Shown: positions 26,587 through 35,484 of the stretch, piece after piece
How the letters are laid out: every line of letters begins with the position of its first letter
Position numbering within the stretch: the first letter of the stretch is position 1
Source: Peptoniphilus lacrimalis DSM 7455
Lineage (GTDB): Bacteria > Bacillota > Clostridia > Tissierellales > Peptoniphilaceae
Length of the DNA stretch: 64,000 nt
Assembly (NCBI RefSeq): GCF_000378725.1
Contig: NZ_KB900373.1
Span: 1 to 64,000, forward strand
Direction of reading: 5' to 3'
The notes under the pieces: model-generated
The model's database searches: none
What the model saw: the letters and a program-made list of their open reading frames with translations, nothing else
Told to the model about the DNA's origin: nothing
Translations under genes and position numbers: made by a program

Positions 26587-27420
26587 TTGTTAAAATACTT
26601 CGATTTTCCAAAATCAACATACATGTATTGGCAAAAACGCTTAAATAGGCCAAATAAAGATAAAGAAATAGAAGATAAAATACTAAAAATCAGAAAAGAC
26701 AATCCAAACTATGGCTACAGAAGAATAACTGCAATGTTAAAAAGATCAGGACTAATAATAAACAAAAAGAGAGTTCAAAGATTAGTTCAAAATCTAAAAC
26801 TACAAGTAAAATCTTTTTCAAGGAAATCAAGAAAATACTCATCCTACAAAGGACAAGTAGGAAAAATAGCAGACAATAAGATAAAAAGAAACTTTAAAGT
26901 AGAAAAACCATACACACAAATAACAACAGATACAACAGAATTTAAATATTTTGAAAAAGATAAAACAGGAACATACCAAATAAAGAAACTCTATCTAAAC
27001 CCATACTTAGATATGTACAACAGTGAAATACTAAGCTATGAAATATCAAAACAACCAACAATAGAACCAATCCTAAAAGCCTTAGACAAAGCAATAAAGG
27101 TAACTAACAAAACAAAAGAAAAAAGAATATTCCACTCAGATCAAGGATGGGCATATCAAAAAGATCAATACACATCAAGGCTAGAAGCAAACGACATCAT
27201 CCAATCTATGTCCAGAAAAGGCAATTGCCTAGACAACTCACCAATGGAAAACTTCTTTGGCATATTAAAACAAGAAATATATTACGGAAACAAATTCTAT
27301 TCATATGAACACTTAAAACAAACAATAGAAGATTTCATAAAATATTATAACGAAGAAAGGATAAAAGAAAAATTAGGATACTTATCACCAGTAGAATATA
27401 GAAAGAAAAATGCAGCATAA
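26587..27420 (+). CDS. IS3-family transposase OrfB (DDE integrase domain)
   Basis: The frame is open without a stop from the A9G slip site (26491); the nominal independent start is TTG 26587. The HTH_21 segment NPNYGYRRITAMLKR precedes an integrase core with the DDE triad: Asp in TTDTTEF, Asp in HSDQGWAYQ and Glu in NSPMENFFGILKQE (35 residues after the second Asp). It ends with IKEKLGYLSPVEYR, typical of IS150/IS3-type OrfB. It is intact, but expression requires a functional OrfA frame for frameshifting. Confidence 0.92.
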   Translation: MLKYFDFPKSTYMYWQKRLNRPNKDKEIEDKILKIRKDNPNYGYRRITAMLKRSGLIINKKRVQRLVQNLKLQVKSFSRKSRKYSSYKGQVGKIADNKIKRNFKVEKPYTQITTDTTEFKYFEKDKTGTYQIKKLYLNPYLDMYNSEILSYEISKQPTIEPILKALDKAIKVTNKTKEKRIFHSDQGWAYQKDQYTSRLEANDIIQSMSRKGNCLDNSPMENFFGILKQEIYYGNKFYSYEHLKQTIEDFIKYYNEERIKEKLGYLSPVEYRKKNAA

Positions 27421-27455
27421 AAATTTCCTACCCCTAGGGGTAGGATAGGACAAAG

Positions 27456-27490
27456 AATACCAGAGCTAGTTTAATTCTAACTCTGGTATT
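27456..27490 (+). terminator. Stem-loop inside the IS right end
   Basis: AATACCAGAG and CTCTGGTATT form a 10-bp stem with a 15-base loop 35 bases after orfB. No strong T run follows, so termination efficiency is uncertain. A perfect palindrome (27427-27444) precedes it. Confidence 0.5.
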
Positions 27491-27534
27491 AGGTCCAACT
27501 TTATGGGGTCACCTTAATTTATGGGTATCAGTTT

Positions 27535-27951
27535 TTAGCTAGTTCTTAAAAGTTCTTCAAATTGGTCGATCAATGGGTCGGGCATCACAAAAGTAAAATA
27601 TCCTCCGCTCTTTGATAAAAATAAAAAGATAAATCCTAAAGATAAGAATTTTTTTAAATTTACATAGACCATTTCATCAGAATAATCTACTATACCTTGG
27701 TAAAATTCATTAAAAGATTTAAGTTCTTTTTTGTCAAAGCTCATAAGAGTAGCTTTGAAATTTTCTAAAATATTTTTATGTAATTCTTCCTTTATATCAT
27801 CCATTGATAAATTATCATAATCTACTTGGTGATTTCTAGCCATAACTTCTAAATAAGTATCATTAACTAAATTTAAAATATCTTCAATTTTTCCTGTAGG
27901 CAGGGCATCAATTGTTTCGACTTTAAAAAATTCTTTTATAATTTTGCTCAA
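27535..27951 (-). CDS. Conserved-looking protein of unknown function, adjacent to IS
   Basis: A TTG start at 27951 is proposed because GTGAGGTG lies upstream and no ATG is better placed. The 138-residue product is acidic and helical (SKIIKEFFKVETIDALPTG, DNLSMDDIKEELHKN), with a hydrophobic segment near the C-terminus (KKFLSLGFIFLFLSKSG) and the ending PDPLIDQFEELLRTS. Its stop codon is four bases beyond the IS right terminus, so the IS inserted either just downstream of or into its 3' end. It diverges from pta. I do not recognise the family. Confidence 0.65.
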   Translation of the reverse strand: MSKIIKEFFKVETIDALPTGKIEDILNLVNDTYLEVMARNHQVDYDNLSMDDIKEELHKNILENFKATLMSFDKKELKSFNEFYQGIVDYSDEMVYVNLKKFLSLGFIFLFLSKSGGYFTFVMPDPLIDQFEELLRTS

Positions 27952-28081
27952 AAAATTCACCTCACCTACATTATATACTAAATATCCATATATAAAAAGC
28001 AAATAAGTGCTCATATAGTTGTTTAAAAAATATTTAAATGTGTTATAATTATTTTGAAGAAAAAGGAGGACGTTGATAAAA

Positions 28082-29050
28082 ATGTCATTAATCGAATCAT
28101 TGAGTGAAAAATTAAAAGGTAAAAATGTAAAAATTGTATTTCCTGAAGGAAATGACTCAAGAGTTTTAAGAGCAACAATTAGACTTAAAAATGATGGAGT
28201 AATTGAACCTATTGTTTTAGGTGATGTAGAAGAAATTAAAAATTTAGCCCAAAAAGAAGGGGTTAATCTTTCAGATTTACAAATAGTTGACCCAAAAAAT
28301 TTTGAAGAATTTGACAAAATGGTTGATGCTTTTGTTCAAAGACGTAAGGGAAAAGCAACTGTTGAACAAGCTAGAGATATTTTAAAAGATCCAAATTATT
28401 TTGGAACAATGTATGTTTATATGGGTAAGGCTGATGGAATGGTTTCAGGTGCAAATCACACTACTGCTGAAACAGTAAGACCAGCTCTTCAAATTATTAA
28501 AACTAAAGAAGGTATTAAAAGAACAAGCGGAGCTTTTGTTTTACTAAGAGATGACAAAATGTATGTAGCTGCTGACTGTGCAATTAATACAGACCTTGAT
28601 GAAGAAGGACTTGCTGAAGTTGCAGTTGTTACAGAAGAAACTGCAAGAAAATTCGGACTAGAACCAAGAATTGCTATGCTTTCATTCTCAAGCCACGGTT
28701 CAGCAAAGCATGACAGAGTTACATTGGTAGCTAATGCAACAAAACTTGCAAAAGAAAAAAATCCAGATATGTTAATTGATGGGGAATTACAATTTGATGC
28801 AGCTTTTGTTAAAGAAGTAGCAGATAAGAAAGTTCCTGATTCACCATTACATGGGAGTGCTAATGTATTCATTTTCCCTAATATTGAAGCAGGAAATATT
28901 GGATATAAATTGATTCAAAGATTTGGTGGATATAAGGCAATAGGACCTATACTACAAGGATTAAATAGACCAGTAAATGACCTTTCTCGTGGATGCGTTG
29001 AAGATGAAGTTTACGATTTAGCAATAGTTACAGCAGCTGAAGCTTTATAA
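28082..29050 (+). CDS. pta: Phosphate acetyltransferase
   Basis: Pta interconverts acetyl-CoA and acetyl phosphate, the entry to acetate formation and substrate-level ATP with acetate kinase. The 322-residue protein has the family pattern KADGMVSGANHTTAETVRPA near 121-140, SFSSHGSAKHD near 199-209 and the C-terminal GPILQGLNRPVNDLSRGC. Length matches single-domain Pta. The ATG was preferred to an upstream TTG overlapping the RBS GGAGG. No ackA is adjacent. A TATAAT box is at 28044-28049. It fits the glycolytic genes downstream. Confidence 0.95.
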   Translation: MSLIESLSEKLKGKNVKIVFPEGNDSRVLRATIRLKNDGVIEPIVLGDVEEIKNLAQKEGVNLSDLQIVDPKNFEEFDKMVDAFVQRRKGKATVEQARDILKDPNYFGTMYVYMGKADGMVSGANHTTAETVRPALQIIKTKEGIKRTSGAFVLLRDDKMYVAADCAINTDLDEEGLAEVAVVTEETARKFGLEPRIAMLSFSSHGSAKHDRVTLVANATKLAKEKNPDMLIDGELQFDAAFVKEVADKKVPDSPLHGSANVFIFPNIEAGNIGYKLIQRFGGYKAIGPILQGLNRPVNDLSRGCVEDEVYDLAIVTAAEAL

Positions 29051-29054
29051 TATT

Positions 29055-29078
29055 AAAAGAGCAGCTGCTCTTTTACAT
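29055..29078 (+). terminator. Terminator after pta
   Basis: AAAAGAGCAGCTGCTCTTTT is a perfect 20-base palindrome directly after the stop codon. Confidence 0.75.
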
Positions 29079-29092
29079 AATGATATAAATAT

Positions 29093-29662
29093 ATGAAACT
29101 TTTATATTTTTTACAAGAAGAAAAAAATTTAAATATTGGTTTGTTTGATGATTTTAAAGATATTAAAAAATTCATTAAAAAACTTTTAAATATTGAAATT
29201 ACAACATTTGATGATATTTACCATATAAGTTTTTATAGGGACAGTCTTAAAGATTATGAGGATATTGAGATTAATGGGAATTTAATTCCTATAAGTAAGT
29301 ATGCCTTTGCCCCATACAGTGAAATTTATTTTGGTATAAGTGATTTGACAGATTTATCTTTAAAAGGTAATGGAATAATCGAAGGCTTTAGTGTTATTGA
29401 AAATTATGCCATTGATAATAAAGATTTAAAGACATATATTGACCAAAGAGAAAAAGCATTTGAGCGCGTCCAAAAAGCTTTAAAATCTCGTGGATATGAA
29501 GTAAATAGAGAACTTCAAGATTCAGAAGATGGCGAAGCTATAACTATTAGCGGTAAAGGAGAAAGGTGGTTTTTTGCTCATTTAGATCCATCTTTTGTTG
29601 ATAGCCTACCTGAGGATGAAGAAGAATTTGAAAAATTTATAGATGAAGAATTAGAAAATTAA
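29093..29662 (+). CDS. Protein of unknown function between pta and whiA
   Basis: The 189-residue protein is acidic and soluble. The first half is mixed alpha/beta (MKLLYFLQEEKNLNIGLFDDF, IEINGNLIPISKYAFAPYS). The second half has a charged helix (YIDQREKAFERVQKALKSRGYEV) and an acidic C-terminal tail (PEDEEEFEKFIDEELEN). No motif that I recognise is present, no signal peptide or TM segment. The RBS is weak, so the start is less certain. Confidence 0.65.
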   Translation: MKLLYFLQEEKNLNIGLFDDFKDIKKFIKKLLNIEITTFDDIYHISFYRDSLKDYEDIEINGNLIPISKYAFAPYSEIYFGISDLTDLSLKGNGIIEGFSVIENYAIDNKDLKTYIDQREKAFERVQKALKSRGYEVNRELQDSEDGEAITISGKGERWFFAHLDPSFVDSLPEDEEEFEKFIDEELEN

Positions 29663-29818
29663 ATGTAAAAACGGGTATTGCCGGATGCTTGGCTTTTATT
29701 TAATATTTTTCATATAGTAAAAATCTTATAGTTTCATCAATAAATATTATTAAAAAAATGTAGAAAAAATTTAAAATTTCTGATAGTATATTTATACATG
29801 GTTAATTGAGGTGATTAT

Positions 29819-30760
29819 GTGAGTTTTTCATCTAATGTCAAGGAAGAACTTTCTAAACTTCCTGTTTCAGGGTATGAAATTGTACTTGCTGAGCTGAGTG
29901 GCCTTGTACCCATGTGTGGTATTCTAAGTTATAATAATGGTAAAATTTTCTTGGAATTTAATACGGAAAATCCATCCTTAACAAGAAGAGTTTTTACTTT
30001 TTTGAGGAGATATTTCGATTTTAATTGTGAAGTTAGAAATGTTAAGTCTAAGCAGCTAAAAAAAAATCTTTATACAATAAGTCTTGATGAGAACTCTTCC
30101 AAGGTTTTATTAGATGAGATTAAATTTTTAAAAGGTGAAAACGTATTTACTAGAAATTACAAACCTTTGAATTTAACACAGGACGTATTGGGTAAAAAAG
30201 CTTATATAAGAGGTTCTTTTTTAGGAGCAGGTATTGTTGTAGACCCCAAAAAAAGTTATCATTTAGAATTTGTATGTAATAATTTAGAACATGCACAATT
30301 TTTAAGAGATAACATAAATTATTTTAATTTGGGAGCAAAAATTGTCACTCGAAAGGACAATCTGATTATTTACTTGAAGGATGCTCAGAGTATAAGTGAT
30401 ATATTAAGTCTTATGGGGGCTCATAATTCTCTTTTGGATTTTGAGAATACAAGAGTCATAAAAGACATGAGAAACAATGTGAACAGAATTGTAAATTGTG
30501 AATCTTACAATATTAATAAAATTGTTAAAACATCCTATAATCAAGTTCAAAATATATTATATATAAAAGAACACTTAGGTCTTGACAAGATTTCAGATGA
30601 TTTAAGAGAAATTTGTCTTATAAGACTAAAACACAGAGATATATCTTTAGGGGAAATCGGTAAAATGTTGAAACCACCCCTATCTAAATCTACTATAAAT
30701 TATAGATTTAAAAAGATTAACAACATAGCAAATAAATTAAGGGGTGATTTAAATGACTAA
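29819..30760 (+). CDS. whiA: WhiA family DNA-binding regulator
   Basis: The 313-residue protein has the WhiA N-terminal signature MSFSSNVKEELSKLP, the LAGLIDADG-like fold (GAFLGAG-like RGSFLGAGIVVDP near 130-142; nuclease inactive in this family) and a C-terminal HTH (LIRLKHRDISLGEIGKMLKPPLSKSTINYRF). WhiA is involved in sporulation in streptomycetes and in division/chromosome segregation in other Firmicutes. GTG start with RBS GAGGTG. It overlaps the HPr gene by eight bases, the usual whiA-crh/ptsH arrangement, though rapZ and yvcK are not in front of it here. Confidence 0.94.
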   Translation: MSFSSNVKEELSKLPVSGYEIVLAELSGLVPMCGILSYNNGKIFLEFNTENPSLTRRVFTFLRRYFDFNCEVRNVKSKQLKKNLYTISLDENSSKVLLDEIKFLKGENVFTRNYKPLNLTQDVLGKKAYIRGSFLGAGIVVDPKKSYHLEFVCNNLEHAQFLRDNINYFNLGAKIVTRKDNLIIYLKDAQSISDILSLMGAHNSLLDFENTRVIKDMRNNVNRIVNCESYNINKIVKTSYNQVQNILYIKEHLGLDKISDDLREICLIRLKHRDISLGEIGKMLKPPLSKSTINYRFKKINNIANKLRGDLND

Positions 30761-31019
30761 TAAATCCATCACTTTGACAAATGAAGATGGACTTCATGCA
30801 AGAGCGGCTGCACTTTTTGTAAGAGAAGCTAACAAATTTTCCTCTGAGATAAGCTTGGAAGCACATGAAGAAAAAGTCAACGGAAAGAGTATAATTGGCA
30901 TTATGTCTTTAGGAGCTTTTAAAGGTGAAAAAGTAACTATTTATGCTGATGGCAGCGATGAAAAAGAGGCTGTGGATACCTTATATAAATTAATTGGAAA
31001 TGAGTTTGCAAAAATTTAA
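30753..31019 (+). CDS. ptsH: HPr-family phosphocarrier protein
   Basis: The 88-residue protein has both HPr phosphorylation sites: His15 in NEDGLHARAA (PTS phosphotransfer) and Ser46 in NGKSIIGIMSLG (HPr kinase target in Firmicutes). His15 is intact, unlike in Crh, so catalytic phosphotransfer is possible in principle. Its genomic position after whiA is, however, the crh position. RBS AAGGGGTGA overlaps the end of whiA. It is 54 bases upstream of dnaE. Confidence 0.92.
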   Translation: MTNKSITLTNEDGLHARAAALFVREANKFSSEISLEAHEEKVNGKSIIGIMSLGAFKGEKVTIYADGSDEKEAVDTLYKLIGNEFAKI

Positions 31020-31073
31020 AGGAAAAATTTATTATATTTTTTGTTTTAAAATATTTTAATTGAGGAGGGATTT

Positions 31074-34000
31074 ATGTCAAATTTTATTCATTTACATGTG
31101 CATAGTGAATATTCCCTTCTAGATGCTTCTACTAAAATAGAAGAAATTCCCGTAAGAGCAAAAGAGTTAGGAATGAAAGCTGTAGCTCTTACTGATCATG
31201 GCAATATGTATGGGGCAATTGATTTTTACAAAGCTTGTAAAAAAGTTGGTGTAAAACCAATAATTGGTTGCGAGATATATGTTAGCCAAAAGTCCTTATA
31301 TTTAAAAGATAGGACTAATGAAAGATATCATCTAGTTTTACTTGCAGAGAATAATCAAGGTTTAAAAAACTTGATGAAGATTGTATCGATTGCTTTTGTA
31401 GACGGATATTATTACAAACCTAGAGTCGATTTAGATGTTTTGAAAAAATATTCAAAGGGAATCATTGCCACTTCAGCTTGCCTAGCCGGAGAGGTACAAA
31501 GATTGATTCAAAGAAGAGATTATGATGGGGCTAAAAAAGCAGCTCTAAGATATAGGGATATTTTTGGCAAAGATAATTTCTTTTTAGAACTTCAGGACCA
31601 TGGAATTCCCGAACAAAAAAGAGTTAACAGGGAACTTAATAGACTTTCAGAAGAAACTGGCATAAGTCTAAGCTGTTCTAATGATGTGCATTATCTAAAA
31701 AAAGAGGATGCAAAAGCTACTGATGTTCTTTTGTGCATACAGACAGGATCCAAAATTAAAGATGAAAAAAGAATGAAGTTTCCAACAGAGGAATTTTATT
31801 TAAAGTCTGCTGAAGAAATGGAAAATATTTTTTCTGATAATTTGGATGCTATAAATAACACAGGGATTATAGCAGATAGATGCAATGTTGATTTTGAATT
31901 TGGGCATTATCATCTTCCAGAATTTAAAGTGCCAAGTGGTTATACCAATGAATCCTATTTAGAAAAGCTTGCAAAAGAAGGTCTTAATAAAAGATACAAA
32001 GTTATTGATAAAAAAATTAAAGATAGATTTAATATGGAGTTTCAAACAATTACACAAATGGGCTTTGTGGACTATTTTTTAATTGTTTGGGACTTCATTA
32101 ACTATGCGAAAAAAAACAATATTCAGGTTGGACCTGGAAGAGGTTCTGCAGCAGGTTCAATAATTTCTTATGGTCTTGGTATTATTGATATTGACCCCTT
32201 AAAATTTGATTTACTTTTTGAAAGATTTTTAAATAAAGAAAGAGTATCAATGCCTGATATTGATATTGACTTTTGCTATGAAAGACGTGAAGAAGTTATT
32301 GATTATGTTTGTGAAAAATATGGCGACGAAAGAGTAGCTCAAATTGTAACTTTTGGAACGATGCAATCACGTCAGGCTATTCGTGATGTCGGAAGAGTTT
32401 TAGATATTGCTTATTCTAGAGTTGATTATATTGCAAAACAGGTGCCTCATGCACTTAAGATGACTTTAGATAAGGCTCTTGATATTTCAGAATCTTTTAA
32501 AGAACTTTATGAAAAAGACAAGGAAGCTAGAAATTTAATTGATATTGCAAAAAGAATTGAAGGTCTTCCTCGTCACACATCAACTCATGCTGCAGGAGTA
32601 GTAATTTCAAAAAATCCTCTGACAGATTATGTACCACTAACTCGTAATGACCAAATTATTGCTACCCAGTTTAATATGATTCAGCTTGAAGAGTTGGGAC
32701 TTCTTAAGATGGACTTTTTAGGTCTAAGAACTCTAACTGTCTTAAGGGATGCAATTTCACTGGTATATGATAATTATAAAGTAAAAATTGACTTTTCTGA
32801 ATTTACCTATGATGATGAGAAGGTTTTAAAAATGTTTGCTAAAGCTGAAACCTTAGGTGTATTTCAGTTTGAATCTTCTGGCATGAGATTGTTCTTAAAG
32901 GAATTAAAACCTGATGCTTTTTCAGATCTTGTTGCGGCTAATGCACTCTTTAGACCGGGACCTATGAAACAGATTCCTAAGTTTATTGAATCTAAGCACG
33001 ATAAAAGTAAAATTTCTTATATTCATCCAATTTTAGAGCCTATATTAAAAGATACTTACGGTTGCATCGTTTATCAGGAACAGGTTATGCAGATAGTTCA
33101 GATTGTTGGCGGATATTCTTTGGGACGAGCAGACATAGTAAGGCGTGCAATTTCCAAGAAAAAAATGGCTGTCATGGAAGAAGAAAGAAAGAATTTCATC
33201 TATGGAAATGAAAAAGACAATGTATGTGGGGCTATAAGAAATGGAGTGGATGAAAAATCTGCCAATGAAATTTATGATTTAATTATTGACTTTGCTGATT
33301 ATGCCTTTAACAAATCTCACTCAGTTGCTTATTCTGTTATAGCTTATAGGAGTGCATGGATTAAATACTATTATCCAAGGGAATTTATGGCAGCACAAAT
33401 TTCAACATATACATCTGATATTAAGCAGGTAAGCCTTTATATAGAAGAATTAAAAAGATTAGGTATTGGACTTTTGCCTCCAAATGTGAATTATTCACAA
33501 AAAAATTTCACCGTTGAAGGTAAAAAAATTCGTTTTGGACTTAAGGCAGTAAAAAATGTTGGAGAAAATTTAATTGAAGCAATAGTCCAAGCACGAGATA
33601 AATTAGGAAATTTTACAAGTCTTTGGGATTTTGTAGATAAGGTTCAAAAAGTTAGTGCTCAAGTCCTAAATAAAAAAGCTTTGGAATCTTTAATTAGGTG
33701 TGGAGCTTTAGATGACTTTAATGGAAATAGAGCACAGTATTTGGCAGTATATGAAAAAGTTATGGAGAATAATCAAAAATCCATAAGAAACAACATTAGA
33801 GGTCAAGTTACTTTGTTTGGAAATTTAAATAAGTCTGAAGATCTACCAAATTTAAAAGATTTTTCATTAAGGGATAAGCTCAACATGGAAAAAGAAGTTA
33901 TAGGTATTTATGTTTCCGGTCATCCCTTAGATGACTATAGACCTGCACTTATAAGTTTTTCTAACACCAATACAGGAGAAATTTTTGAGTCTTATAACAG

Positions 34001-34511
34001 CTCTTCTTTAATTCAAAATAAAGATATAAGAATTGCAGGACTATTAAAAAACAAAAAGACCATGATTACAAAAACTAATAAGGTAATGGCTTTTGCATCT
34101 TTGGAAGATTTATTTGGAACAATAGAGTTAATAATTTTTCCCAAAACTTATTCCCAATATAAAAATTTAATTGAAGATGGAAAAGTTCTTGCCATTATGG
34201 GACATATTTCTTCATCTGATGTAGAGGATCCAAAAATAATAGTTGATAGTTTGATACAGATACAAGAACCCAGTGACAAGAAATTATATATATCCATAAA
34301 ATCTATGGCGGATAAAAATATTTTAGTGGGTATAAAAGAAGTGTTAAAGTCATATAGAGGAAATGTTCCTGTCATTTTTTATGACGAAAGTCAAAAGAAA
34401 ACTTATGGAACCGATATGTCTATATGGATTAACGAAAAAGAATTTGAAAATATTAAGCTTGAGCTTTTAGTATATTTAAATGAGAATCCAAATAAAATTA
34501 TTTTAAAGTAG
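31074..34511 (+). CDS. dnaE: DNA polymerase III alpha subunit
   Basis: The 1145-residue replicative polymerase has an N-terminal PHP domain (HLHVHSEYSLLDAST, LTDHGNMYG), the polymerase core with GPGRGSAAGSI and the catalytic aspartates in PDIDIDFCYERR near residues 396-402, a helix-hairpin-helix region and a C-terminal OB fold (residues ~980-1060, IRIAGLLKNKKT to TIELIIFPK). The domain order and length match DnaE, not PolC. RBS GAGGAGGG. pfkA starts nine bases after its stop, so dnaE-pfkA-pyk are likely cotranscribed, a conserved clostridial order. Confidence 0.96.
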   Translation: MSNFIHLHVHSEYSLLDASTKIEEIPVRAKELGMKAVALTDHGNMYGAIDFYKACKKVGVKPIIGCEIYVSQKSLYLKDRTNERYHLVLLAENNQGLKNLMKIVSIAFVDGYYYKPRVDLDVLKKYSKGIIATSACLAGEVQRLIQRRDYDGAKKAALRYRDIFGKDNFFLELQDHGIPEQKRVNRELNRLSEETGISLSCSNDVHYLKKEDAKATDVLLCIQTGSKIKDEKRMKFPTEEFYLKSAEEMENIFSDNLDAINNTGIIADRCNVDFEFGHYHLPEFKVPSGYTNESYLEKLAKEGLNKRYKVIDKKIKDRFNMEFQTITQMGFVDYFLIVWDFINYAKKNNIQVGPGRGSAAGSIISYGLGIIDIDPLKFDLLFERFLNKERVSMPDIDIDFCYERREEVIDYVCEKYGDERVAQIVTFGTMQSRQAIRDVGRVLDIAYSRVDYIAKQVPHALKMTLDKALDISESFKELYEKDKEARNLIDIAKRIEGLPRHTSTHAAGVVISKNPLTDYVPLTRNDQIIATQFNMIQLEELGLLKMDFLGLRTLTVLRDAISLVYDNYKVKIDFSEFTYDDEKVLKMFAKAETLGVFQFESSGMRLFLKELKPDAFSDLVAANALFRPGPMKQIPKFIESKHDKSKISYIHPILEPILKDTYGCIVYQEQVMQIVQIVGGYSLGRADIVRRAISKKKMAVMEEERKNFIYGNEKDNVCGAIRNGVDEKSANEIYDLIIDFADYAFNKSHSVAYSVIAYRSAWIKYYYPREFMAAQISTYTSDIKQVSLYIEELKRLGIGLLPPNVNYSQKNFTVEGKKIRFGLKAVKNVGENLIEAIVQARDKLGNFTSLWDFVDKVQKVSAQVLNKKALESLIRCGALDDFNGNRAQYLAVYEKVMENNQKSIRNNIRGQVTLFGNLNKSEDLPNLKDFSLRDKLNMEKEVIGIYVSGHPLDDYRPALISFSNTNTGEIFESYNSSSLIQNKDIRIAGLLKNKKTMITKTNKVMAFASLEDLFGTIELIIFPKTYSQYKNLIEDGKVLAIMGHISSSDVEDPKIIVDSLIQIQEPSDKKLYISIKSMADKNILVGIKEVLKSYRGNVPVIFYDESQKKTYGTDMSIWINEKEFENIKLELLVYLNENPNKIILK

Positions 34512-34519
34512 GTAAAATT

Positions 34520-35476
34520 ATGAATATAGCAATATTAACAAGTGGCGGAGATGCACCTGGAATGAATCCCTTAATTAGGGCTGTAGTAAGAAGTGGAATA
34601 TATTATGGACACAAAGTTTATGGTATAGAATCGGGCTACCAAGGACTAATTGAAGGCAAAGTTATAGAGCTTAATGAATCATCTGTTGGAGATGTTATTC
34701 AAAAAGGCGGAACTTTTTTAGGTACATCAAGAAGTCCATCTTTCCAAGAGCAAGATGGTTTTAATAAAGCAATAAATGTTTTAGATATTTTTAATATTGA
34801 TGTCTTAATAGTCTGTGGAGGAGATGGATCTTTAAAAGGAGCATTAAAATTAAAAAATGCCGGAATAAAAGTCATGGGAATTCCTGCTTCAATAGATAAC
34901 GACTTAGCTTACACAGATTATACAATAGGTTTTATGACATGCCTTGAAACTCTTTGCGATTTGATTTCAAAAATTAGGGATACAACAGAATCCCACGGAA
35001 GAGCAAATGTAGTTGAGGTTATGGGTAGAAATTGCGGAGATATAGCTCTTTATGCAGGTTTGGCTGGTGGAGCAGAAAATATTTTAGTTCCAGAATGCCC
35101 GACAGATATTGATGAGATTGCAAAAAAAGCCATCCTTGGCAAAAATCGTGGCAAAAGGCACCATATTATTTTAATATCAGAAGCTATGGGTAGCCCTTAT
35201 GAATTTGCCGATAAATTCCAATCTTTAACAGGAATTGACACAAAAGTAACAATTCCCGGTTATATTCAAAGAGGGGGAAGCCCTTGCGTATTTGATAGAA
35301 TTTTAGCATCGCAAATGGGATTTAGGGCAATAGAAGAAATAAATAAAAATAATTTTAACCTTGCTATTGGAACAAGGAAAGAATCAATAATTACAAGAAA
35401 TCTTGAGGAAATTTTTAGCGAAGAAAGTAAATTTTCCTACAACTTGTTGAATATACTAAAGATAATTTCAATATAG
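34520..35476 (+). CDS. pfkA: 6-phosphofructokinase
   Basis: PfkA phosphorylates fructose 6-phosphate, the committed step of glycolysis. The 318 residues include LTSGGDAPGMN at 7-17, the nucleotide site CGGDGS near 101-106 (Gly as in ATP-dependent enzymes, not Asp), the catalytic IDND near 126-129, MGRNCGDIAL near 171-180 and PGYIQRGGSP near 246-255. At the loop before the catalytic Asp this protein reads PASIDND, where typical ATP enzymes have PGTIDND and PPi enzymes PKTIDND, so the Ala is atypical. Probably ATP-dependent and allosteric. It precedes pyk by nine bases. Confidence 0.93.
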   Translation: MNIAILTSGGDAPGMNPLIRAVVRSGIYYGHKVYGIESGYQGLIEGKVIELNESSVGDVIQKGGTFLGTSRSPSFQEQDGFNKAINVLDIFNIDVLIVCGGDGSLKGALKLKNAGIKVMGIPASIDNDLAYTDYTIGFMTCLETLCDLISKIRDTTESHGRANVVEVMGRNCGDIALYAGLAGGAENILVPECPTDIDEIAKKAILGKNRGKRHHIILISEAMGSPYEFADKFQSLTGIDTKVTIPGYIQRGGSPCVFDRILASQMGFRAIEEINKNNFNLAIGTRKESIITRNLEEIFSEESKFSYNLLNILKIISI

Positions 35477-35484
35477 GAGCAGTT

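Larger units (their letters stand above)
25903..27530 (+). mobile_element. IS3-family insertion sequence
   Basis: The 1628-base element starts TGATACC and ends GGTATCA, with the TG...CA termini usual for IS3. Imperfect inverted repeats continue inward (left GAACTGACCCCCAAAAGTT, right complement GGTGACCCCATAAAGTTGG), and the flanking AAAAAC and GTTTTT extend the symmetry outward. It carries orfA (two HTH modules) and orfB (DDE integrase) in -1 relative frames. No clear target-site duplication is visible. orfA has a one-base frameshift, so the copy is probably inactive. A 55-base duplicate of the left end lies at 13714. Confidence 0.9.

Noticed and set aside
27427-27444. Perfect 18-base palindrome CCTACCCCTAGGGGTAGG as an operator
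   Set aside because: It lies inside the IS right end after orfB, with no gene immediately downstream; part of IS end structure is more likely.
27535-28317. A 260-codon minus ORF reading across pta
   Set aside because: The first half is antisense to pta and has no RBS or likely start; a TTG start at 27951 with GTGAGGTG gives the real 138-residue gene.
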